From the NCBI GenBank assembly GCA_964458705.1, contig CAYWKD010000003.1:1-64000 (forward strand): a stretch of 64,000 nucleotides of DNA, in the 5' to 3' direction. The DNA comes from JAAUTG01 sp964458705 (GTDB taxonomy: Bacteria > Bacteroidota > Bacteroidia > Chitinophagales > Saprospiraceae). Below are positions 54,574 through 61,416 of the stretch, piece after piece. Position 1 is the stretch's first letter; each line of letters opens with the position of its first letter. The translations under genes were made by a program, and so were the position numbers. Under the pieces are notes generated by a model, which saw only the letters and a program-made list of their open reading frames with translations, was not told where the DNA came from and did no database searches.

Positions 54574-56541
54574 ATGTTAAAGTATGTGTTTCTACTTTTA
54601 ATCGTTTTGAGTCAAGTAGCAATTAACGCTCAGACACCTTTCAATTGCAATGGTCGGATGTTTCGAGTGATAGAAAAAAACAATGCTACCACACTACAAG
54701 AAATCATACTAAACGGTCAACGTCCCCAGTTTATCGAACTTCAATCCTATAAAGAAATTCGAATAAATGGTATAGCTTATAATCAAATAGACAATTTTAT
54801 TTACGGCGTGGTGCTAGATGAGCCTTATGCTTTGTGTAGAATTGATGGCAATCACCAGTTAGAAGTATTAACCGATCTTCCTCTGCCTACTGAATTGTCT
54901 TTTGTGGCAGGCGATATTTCTCCTGATGGCAGATATTTAGTCTTGCTTGGATTTGGCATACAAGAAAAACGAAATATTCTAGCAAAGGTAGATTTGCAAA
55001 GCCCAACTTATGAAACATCAATATATCCGATAAGCGCACTCTCTGACGTAGGCATCCTGTGTGCAGACATAGCTTTTCACCCTACTTCAAATGTACTTTA
55101 TGGCTTCGATCACAGAGAAGGTCGTCTAATCACAATTGACATAGATGCTATGAAAATCGATAACATATCATTTCCGATACTAGACAATTTCAGTGGAAAT
55201 GTGCCGAGTTTATTTTTTGACCATCGCGGTAATTTGTACGGTATTGGCTCTAGGAGTAAGCATTTCAACGATAAGTATTTTGTTAATTTTGATATCAATA
55301 CAGGGCGAGCCAAACTGGTACAATCCATTGCTCCTGAAACTTTTCAAGACGCTTGCTCTTGTCCTGTGGTCGTAGATGTGCTGAATAAAGCGAAACAACG
55401 AAAAGGCTTTCTTTGCAGTCAAATAGATTTTGAGCTCACACTTATCAATCAAACTGGCGAAACACTCAAAGAATTGACGTTCAAGAACAATTTTCCACCC
55501 GATACTCGTATAATAAGGGTAAGCGCATTGCCTTTTGGTGGTAACTTAACTTGGGACGATAACTCTATGCTTATTGAACAGCTCACCCTTCCACACGGTC
55601 GCTTTAGCTTTGAAATCACCCTTGAATTTACAGCGATGGAAGTTGCCCAGTTTAGTAATCAAGCAACACTTTCGGGAGTCGATATAGAAACGCTACTCGG
55701 TCAACCTATTATTCAGTCCGATGATCCTGAGACACTAACAATTGACGATCCGACCAACTTTAGTGTAGATCACCTAGAGGTTGCATTTGAACAAGCTGAA
55801 TATTACATCTGTAATGAAGAAATAGTGACACTATCCCCTGATTTTCAACAAGATGTAATTCGATATAAGTGGTCAAATGGAAGCACAAATGCCACTTTAC
55901 AAGTGCAAGAAGCGGGAATATATGATGTAACCCTTACAACGGCCTGCGAGCAAGCGATTGGCAGTATAGAGGTCATTGCTAATGATATTTCTTTAGATTT
56001 AGGGGACGATGAGGTGATAGAAAAAGGTGAAACAATTAAGTTAACGCCAAACATATACTCAGATGTACCGATTCAGTCTTATCAATGGAGAGATAGTGAA
56101 GGTCTAAATATTAATTGCTTCGACTGTTCTGATATGCTTTTTCGTCCAAAATTAGAAATGAACTATTCATTGACTATCAGGGATGAAGTTGGCTGCACTG
56201 CACAAGATCAAATAGCAGTTGAATTAAAATCCTTTGCCGTATTTGCACCAACTGCCTTTAGTCCTAATGGTGATAAGAATAACGAAGTTTTTTTCTTACA
56301 GAGTAGCGTCAACTACGATATTGAGTTATTTCAAATTTTTGATCGCTGGGGAGGTATTCTTTTTCAGCAAATAGAGGGCTTAACCAATGATGAGGCATAT
56401 GGCTGGAATGGCAGACATAAAAACGGCAAAATCCTTCCTGGCGTCTATCTCTGGCAAGCTAAAGTGCTAAACAAGCAGAACAAAGTGGAATACTTAAAAG
56501 GAGAATTGTTATTAGTCTTACATAAAGAACAAGAATTTTAA
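54574..56541 (+). CDS. Secreted protein with beta-propeller-like N-terminus and T9SS type B tail
   Basis: The 655-residue protein has a signal peptide ending at INAQ (about 20). Residues about 22-265 resemble the DUF6923 six-bladed-like region (FNCNGRMFRVIEKN, GIAYNQIDNFIYGVVL, LYGIGSRSKHF). A middle region (about 270-395) has a DUF11-like Ig fold. Two PKD/SprB-like segments follow (about 400-560), then the gliding-motility-associated C-terminal domain: VFAPTAFSPNGDKNNEVFFL, FQIFDRWGGILFQ, LPGVYLWQAKV. It is exported by T9SS to the surface. Probably adhesive or structural; no catalytic motif. Confidence 0.85.
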   Translation: MLKYVFLLLIVLSQVAINAQTPFNCNGRMFRVIEKNNATTLQEIILNGQRPQFIELQSYKEIRINGIAYNQIDNFIYGVVLDEPYALCRIDGNHQLEVLTDLPLPTELSFVAGDISPDGRYLVLLGFGIQEKRNILAKVDLQSPTYETSIYPISALSDVGILCADIAFHPTSNVLYGFDHREGRLITIDIDAMKIDNISFPILDNFSGNVPSLFFDHRGNLYGIGSRSKHFNDKYFVNFDINTGRAKLVQSIAPETFQDACSCPVVVDVLNKAKQRKGFLCSQIDFELTLINQTGETLKELTFKNNFPPDTRIIRVSALPFGGNLTWDDNSMLIEQLTLPHGRFSFEITLEFTAMEVAQFSNQATLSGVDIETLLGQPIIQSDDPETLTIDDPTNFSVDHLEVAFEQAEYYICNEEIVTLSPDFQQDVIRYKWSNGSTNATLQVQEAGIYDVTLTTACEQAIGSIEVIANDISLDLGDDEVIEKGETIKLTPNIYSDVPIQSYQWRDSEGLNINCFDCSDMLFRPKLEMNYSLTIRDEVGCTAQDQIAVELKSFAVFAPTAFSPNGDKNNEVFFLQSSVNYDIELFQIFDRWGGILFQQIEGLTNDEAYGWNGRHKNGKILPGVYLWQAKVLNKQNKVEYLKGELLLVLHKEQEF

Positions 56542-56597
56542 TTCTATTTTTTTGCTTTGCCATCGGAAAACCGCTTGTTTGTCGATAAAGTTGATTT

Positions 56598-56628
56598 TTC
56601 GATAATCAAACGAACGAACTTATATTTG
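56598..56628 (+). promoter_or_regulatory. Likely promoter of ilvC
   Basis: TATATTTG (56621-56628) matches the -7 element. The -33 region has TTCG at about 56599-56602, a weak form of TTTG at the right distance. The leader is about 95 bases. Confidence 0.4.
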
Positions 56629-56728
56629 ACTACTATTGATTAGATAGCCAACAAGAAGCTACTTTACGGTAACAAATTGCTGAACAAATTACTTTTTACA
56701 AAACACTTATCAATAAACAGAAAACATC

Positions 56729-57775
56729 ATGGCGAAATTGAATTTTGGAGGTATGGAGGAAAATGTGGTAACGCGAGCGGAATTTCCATTAGAAAAAGCA
56801 AAGGAAACACTAAAAGACGAAACAATTGCTATCATTGGTTATGGGGTGCAAGGACCCGGACAGTCTTTGAACTTAAAAGATAATGGCTTCAATGTGATTG
56901 TTGGTCAGCGAAGCCCCTCCAAGTCTTATGATAAAGCCATTGCGGATGGCTGGGTGCCAGGCGAAACGCTTTTCTCTATTGAAGAGGCAGCAGAGCGAGC
57001 AACCATCATTCAGTATTTACTTTCTGATGCCGCACAAATTGCAGTGTGGCCAACTTTGAAGAAATATTTGACAGCAGGAAAGGCATTATATTTCTCGCAT
57101 GGTTTCGGAATTACGTACAAAGAACGCACTGGCATTGTACCACCTGAGGATGTAGATGTGATTTTGGTTGCACCCAAAGGCTCTGGCACAAGTTTGCGCC
57201 GCTTATTTTTGGAAGGACGTGGTTTGAATTCCAGCTATGCCATCTTCCAAGATGCTACGGGAAAGGCTTATGATAGAGTGGTTTCATTGGGGATAGGTGT
57301 GGGTTCAGGTTATTTATTTGAAACGACTTTTAAGCGTGAGGTATTCTCCGATTTAACGGGAGAGCGTGGAACATTGATGGGAGCAATTCAAGGATTGTTC
57401 GCTGCTCAGTATGATTTATTGAGAAAAAAAGGACATACACCATCGGAGGCATTCAATGAAACAGTAGAGGAAGCTACACAGTCGCTCTATCCATTGGTCG
57501 CAGAAAATGGGATGGACTGGATGTATGCCAACTGCTCAACAACAGCACAGCGTGGCGCACTAGATTGGTGGAAGAAATTCCGTGATGCAACATCTCCTGT
57601 CTTTGAAGAACTATACGAAAGCGTGGCTTCTGGTAACGAAGCACAAATTTCAATTGATTCTAACGGTCAGTCAGATTATCGTATAAAATTAGAAGAAGAA
57701 TTGAAAGAATTAAGAGAAAGCGAAATGTGGCGAGCAGGAAAAACAGTTAGGGGACTACGACCTGAAAATCAGTAA
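56729..57775 (+). CDS. ilvC: Ketol-acid reductoisomerase, eukaryote-like class
   Basis: The 348-residue enzyme isomerises and reduces acetolactate / acetohydroxybutyrate in branched-chain amino-acid synthesis. The nucleotide-binding loop reads IIGYGVQGPGQSLNLKDNGF (about residues 36-55), where typical bacterial class I IlvC has GYGSQGHAHALN. The C-terminal knotted domain has GERGTLMGAIQGLFAAQYD, SEAFNETVEEATQSLYPL and a CSTTAQRGALDWW motif, ending GKTVRGLRPENQ. As I recall, fungal mitochondrial Ilv5 has nearly the same sequence in these places, including the ending RPENQ. The cofactor-specificity loop VGQRSPSKS indicates NADPH. It is not next to other ilv genes. Confidence 0.93.
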   Translation: MAKLNFGGMEENVVTRAEFPLEKAKETLKDETIAIIGYGVQGPGQSLNLKDNGFNVIVGQRSPSKSYDKAIADGWVPGETLFSIEEAAERATIIQYLLSDAAQIAVWPTLKKYLTAGKALYFSHGFGITYKERTGIVPPEDVDVILVAPKGSGTSLRRLFLEGRGLNSSYAIFQDATGKAYDRVVSLGIGVGSGYLFETTFKREVFSDLTGERGTLMGAIQGLFAAQYDLLRKKGHTPSEAFNETVEEATQSLYPLVAENGMDWMYANCSTTAQRGALDWWKKFRDATSPVFEELYESVASGNEAQISIDSNGQSDYRIKLEEELKELRESEMWRAGKTVRGLRPENQ

Positions 57776-57789
57776 GTAAGCTCAAAAAG

Positions 57790-57824
57790 GAGACCTTTGG
57801 AGTATTGAAAATTTTGAAGGTCTC
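57790..57824. terminator. Terminator hairpin between ilvC and the convergent PycTM gene
   Basis: GAGACCTT (57790-57797) pairs with AAGGTCTC (57817-57824). On the minus strand the stem is followed by CTTTTTGAG, so it suits termination of the PycTM gene and may also serve ilvC. Confidence 0.55.
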
Positions 57825-57835
57825 TTACTATATGC

Positions 57836-58963
57836 TTATTGCATTAGAAAAAAGATCAGAAAAAGAACTACTGCCAGAATAAAACCTACCATGAAAATAT
57901 TGTAAGAAATGGTGAGGTAGTAGTACTTCTGTGCCAGTACTTTTCCCAAAAAATATAGATCTCTGCGCATATTGCCGTAAAGCAAATCTTCATCGCTTAG
58001 TACTTCTTCCATAGCTTGTTCATACTCTTCCAAAGGTAACTGAATAAAACTACCAAAAAAAGTAATATTCTGTTTGATTATTTCCTGATCCTTGAGATTT
58101 TTATTCGCGTTAGTGATTTTTGGGCGAGCAGAAAGTACAGCAAAAATGAGGGAAGCTAGCCCTGTGATGAGAAAAATGACAGCCGGTAAAATCACTTTAG
58201 GATTCACTTCAGTAATGTTGCGCCAAGTCATAATGGTAATGAGCACACTAATCAAAATAGAATTGACACTAATCATAATATTGGCTTTATTATCAGCGAT
58301 AGCACTAAGATTGATATGATTGCGGTAGTTTGCTCTAAAAAAAGTCTGTGCGCCTCGTTCGTTAATACTAATAGACTTACTAGCACTTGCACTGGGGGTA
58401 GTTTTATCTATTCTCGCTTTGAGTTTGGCGATATTTTGCGCCACTAAAGGTGCATAGTTGATTTTTGCGTAAGGTGTGTAAAATTTCACGTTTAGCAAAC
58501 GCTCTAATTCGTCTTTCTGCCAATCAACTTTGGCAATCGTTGATTGAAAAGTGAGTTCCATCTCTAGTTTGCGAAGATTTGTCCAATCCCAATAGTTATC
58601 GCCATATTCAACGAAATGAATCGCATCTGCCAGTAGTGCTTCAGAAATACTTTTGATGGACTGCTGCTCGTAATTTTTTAAAGTAGTTACTACTTTTTGC
58701 ATCTGTTCGTAAGGCGTTTTTTGAAAGAAGTGCTGCAAATGAACTAAGGCATCTTCAACGTCACCCAATAGTTTTGTTTGGCTAAAATAACCAGCTATCA
58801 GTGCAATTTCGGTACTTTGGTCGGGTGCTTTTGAATGGTTTGCTAACAATTTTATCTGCTTTACAATAGCATCTGTCAAGGCGTAGTTATGATAGAGTAA
58901 TTCCGAAGTCTGCTTTTGATTGAAAAGCGTAAGGATATATTGTTGAGCCTGTTGTACGATCAT
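57836..58963 (-). CDS. Pycsar-effector-like PycTM protein with degenerate HD domain
   Basis: A 375-residue inner-membrane protein. The C-terminal half carries the PycTM (DUF5706) signature: RNHINLSAIADNKA (214-227), leading into TM helix 1 (228-247), TM helix 2 (257-279) and a last helix (349-374). In Pycsar anti-phage systems such domains bind cyclic CMP/UMP or sit with a nucleotide sensor and disrupt the membrane. The N-terminal half (1-120) aligns by eye with the HD-phosphohydrolase domain that often precedes PycTM in Bacteroidota: the YHN (24-26) is kept, but the diagnostic HD dipeptide (AWFHDTGY) reads GYFSQTKL (S61-Q62), so phosphohydrolase activity is unlikely. No pyrimidine cyclase gene is adjacent. 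It is divergent from an effector-associated-domain gene. Confidence 0.8.
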   Translation of the reverse strand: MIVQQAQQYILTLFNQKQTSELLYHNYALTDAIVKQIKLLANHSKAPDQSTEIALIAGYFSQTKLLGDVEDALVHLQHFFQKTPYEQMQKVVTTLKNYEQQSIKSISEALLADAIHFVEYGDNYWDWTNLRKLEMELTFQSTIAKVDWQKDELERLLNVKFYTPYAKINYAPLVAQNIAKLKARIDKTTPSASASKSISINERGAQTFFRANYRNHINLSAIADNKANIMISVNSILISVLITIMTWRNITEVNPKVILPAVIFLITGLASLIFAVLSARPKITNANKNLKDQEIIKQNITFFGSFIQLPLEEYEQAMEEVLSDEDLLYGNMRRDLYFLGKVLAQKYYYLTISYNIFMVGFILAVVLFLIFFLMQ

Positions 58964-59050
58964 TTGCTATAACTTCTGGTGAGTTCGACTAAATTATTAA
59001 ATATTGTCTAACTTTTATTTTAATTTTATTCTCAAAATTAAGCCAACCCA

Positions 59051-60007
59051 ATGGATTTTAAACCACGCATTCAAAAGATTGAGACTGCTATCAAAAATAA
59101 TAGGTTAAAAAATGCGCTGGAAGATTTATACGCTGTTCTTCAGGAATTAGGTGCAACAGAAGAAAAAAATCAAGTCTTATTGCAGTTAAGCAATCTCCGA
59201 AACTTAGATGATGATGAACGAGATAGTACGATTACAAGCGAGGTGCTACTAGTGCATAGAGGTCGAATTGTAAAAGCGACTCTAGGATTACTCACTTCTG
59301 CCGAGCAGATTATTCTAGGTCAAAATGAAGTAGCTAGGAATGTTGAAGAAGTAGAATGGATGAAACCAGCCGACAATATCTTTAAGTCCTTCTTAGAAAA
59401 ATTCGACGAGGCTAACCTTCAACCTATGGATAATACAGCTAGTCAGCCTTCAGCCCTACTTTATGACGACTTCCGAGACAATATTCTGAAATGGTATGTT
59501 GGCTCTGTATCGCCCAATCAGCCTAATTCTGTTCCTATTGGCACGCTTAATATTATCAACCAGCAATACGTTTTCAATATTCCTGTGGATGGCTTTATTT
59601 ATGGTTGGCGGCCAGTTAATATTATTCTTACTCAGTCCTTTTCTATTGAAACTCAAGTGCGCTTTTACACTGGCGATAACAAAGGCTACGGTATTGTGTG
59701 GGGAGCTGATTCTGCTACTTTTGATTGTTACTATTTTCTGATTTCGCACAATGGCTATTTTTGTATTGGTTATCAAATCAATAATAATCAGCAGATTCTA
59801 GCCAACTGGCATTATAGTGCTTACATTTATCAAGGTAATAATACCAATACGCTAAGGTTGGAACGCAAAGGGGAAAACGTTTTGTTTTACATCAACGGAC
59901 AACATATATTTTCATCTATCTATTACAAGTTTTTTGGTCAGCATGCAGGTATGATGGCAGGCGGGCATAAACAAGTTGGATTTGATTATTTCAAGGTAGA
60001 ACAGTAA
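59051..60007 (+). CDS. Effector-associated-domain protein with concanavalin-like C-terminal domain
   Basis: A 318-residue protein without signal peptide, hence probably cytoplasmic. Residues 1-80 (IETAIKNNRLKNALEDLYAV, NQVLLQLSNLRNLDDDERD, then a helix ending KATLGLL) have the pattern of effector-associated domains (EAD11-like) that tether effectors in Bacteroidota conflict and counter-invader systems. Residues about 130-318 form a beta-sandwich of LamG/concanavalin type (DFRDNILKWYVGS, SFSIETQVRFYTGDNKGYGI, VLFYINGQHIFSS, VGFDYFKVEQ). No catalytic motif is seen. It is divergent to and 87 bp from the PycTM gene, so they may share regulation. The pairing suggests a conflict-system role; that is inference. 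Confidence 0.65.
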   Translation: MDFKPRIQKIETAIKNNRLKNALEDLYAVLQELGATEEKNQVLLQLSNLRNLDDDERDSTITSEVLLVHRGRIVKATLGLLTSAEQIILGQNEVARNVEEVEWMKPADNIFKSFLEKFDEANLQPMDNTASQPSALLYDDFRDNILKWYVGSVSPNQPNSVPIGTLNIINQQYVFNIPVDGFIYGWRPVNIILTQSFSIETQVRFYTGDNKGYGIVWGADSATFDCYYFLISHNGYFCIGYQINNNQQILANWHYSAYIYQGNNTNTLRLERKGENVLFYINGQHIFSSIYYKFFGQHAGMMAGGHKQVGFDYFKVEQ

Positions 60008-60081
60008 AAACGCAACATTCTTAAAAAATACTCTAGCTTGCTTCGTTACCTACAAATTGGAGTTTGTGTACAGACTTCGGT

Positions 60082-60408
60082 TTACCTCTTGTTGAGGTAT
60101 TTTCTTAGTTGCTCTTGTACGATAGGGAGGACGAATACCAATATTCGTTGCCAAAAGCTCTGCTTGTTTGGAGTGGTAGCATAAGTTTGATTTTGTGCCA
60201 AGTTTTTTTTAGCTATTCGGTTCAAACCCTTGGAAGCAATGGCCAACAAAGCACTGGGTAAAATTGCTTTTTTTAGGATGAATTTGGGTAAATTATGCTT
60301 TGAGTGTAGATAAGCCTTGCCCAATTGCTCCTCGTGTTTTATAATGGATTGCTTCAAAAAGGCTTTACGCGCCTCTATATTTTTAACCGAATTTATGGAA
60401 GGTTTCAT
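60082..60408 (-). CDS. Small basic protein of unknown function
   Basis: A 108-residue, Lys/Arg-rich protein with a central weakly hydrophobic stretch (ILPSALLAIASKGL, about 49-62) and a C-terminal amphipathic segment (FWQRILVFVLPIVQEQLRKY). It may be a peripheral or single-pass membrane protein. Not recognised. It converges with the EAD-domain gene 75 bp away. Confidence 0.55.
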   Translation of the reverse strand: MKPSINSVKNIEARKAFLKQSIIKHEEQLGKAYLHSKHNLPKFILKKAILPSALLAIASKGLNRIAKKNLAQNQTYATTPNKQSFWQRILVFVLPIVQEQLRKYLNKR

Positions 60409-60576
60409 AAACTATATTTTTGCTTTTGAGTAATTATGACCATTTTGATTTAACTCTGTAAAGTCCAACCAAGCGTTACGCCCTAATCAATTAATAAATG
60501 TCTAAAATTTTCAATGCTGATTTATGATTAGCAGTTGACAACACTCTTTTAATGCTTTGTGGTGTCTATTTGTTGA

Positions 60577-60924
60577 CTAATCGGAAAATCCACATTGCAG
60601 AACGGAAAGTTGTGTGATAATTACGCTATCACGCCCACCTAAAGTAATGAGTGTATCGCTAAACACACCGGATACAAAACGTGGTTTTCCTCCCGTAAAA
60701 TAGCCTTCTCCTTTGCATATAGAAATGCTTTGAATCGTTCTAATAGTGGGCTTTGGCTTCTTATGCAAAACAGCAGTAGCTTCGATAGCAGGAGTATCAT
60801 GGAAGGGCTGCTTCACCATTTGAACTTTTTCAGTTGTTGGTATGGCAGTACGACTGGCAAATAACTCTTCACAATCAGAATAGCCACCTGTCAAAAATTG
60901 TAGTAATAGCAGATAAAACGACAT
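60577..60924 (-). CDS. Small secreted protein with one adhesin-type module
   Basis: The 115-residue protein has a short hydrophobic N-terminus (MSFYLLLLQFLTGG) that could be a signal peptide. The C-terminal 50 residues contain SICKGEGYFTGGKPRFVSGV, then FSDTLITLGGRDSVIITQLSV. This is one copy of the ICxGExYxxGG...SGxYxDTL...CDSVITTxLxV module normally found in many tandem copies in large Bacteroidota adhesins with T9SS tails; the usual Cys in CDS is Arg here. No sorting domain is present. It is a stand-alone or eroded module. Confidence 0.55.
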   Translation of the reverse strand: MSFYLLLLQFLTGGYSDCEELFASRTAIPTTEKVQMVKQPFHDTPAIEATAVLHKKPKPTIRTIQSISICKGEGYFTGGKPRFVSGVFSDTLITLGGRDSVIITQLSVLQCGFSD

Positions 60925-61416
60925 AAATTACAGACTTTGGATAAATAATAATTAAGCAACTGAAAATCAATTGCTGAAGTAGTAAGTAAGCAATGTATAA
61001 TTACCCTTTAGTCTAATAATTATGGTATGAGTATTTTCAATAAGTGAGATAACTATATAATCAATATAATTATCTTTTAGACGATGTGATGCTGCTTAGG
61101 TTCTATTTTTTTACCGAAACGTCCCTTTTTATGAGACAAATATAAATGCTATTTAGGCATAATGTAAAGCAGAATTGCTGTAACTAGCTGCTTTGATAGT
61201 GCAAGGATATGATTTTTTTAGAAAACGGAAAACAATAAAGCTCAATTTAACGTCAGGAAAGCAAACAGATTACGATTTTCAGATTTGTCCTTTCTTCGTA
61301 TTTTTTAGATAGCTTTTGAATTTCACCTCTGTTAAATATTGAAATAAATTAATGTTACGGTTAAATCTCTAAAAATCAATAATAGAAGCTATTCACTAAT
61401 CATCGGCGAGAGCTTT
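60925..61416. other. Intergenic region upstream of the TonB-receptor gene end
   Basis: No gene is supported here. GATAACTATAT (61048-61058) and ATATAATTATC (61064-61074) form an AT-rich hairpin with one mismatch, followed by TTTT on the plus strand; it is weak. The rest is AT-rich without a promoter consensus. Confidence 0.35.

Noticed and set aside
56677..56883. 68-codon plus-strand ORF spanning the ilvC start
   Set aside because: It is an out-of-frame reading of the ilvC leader and N-terminus.
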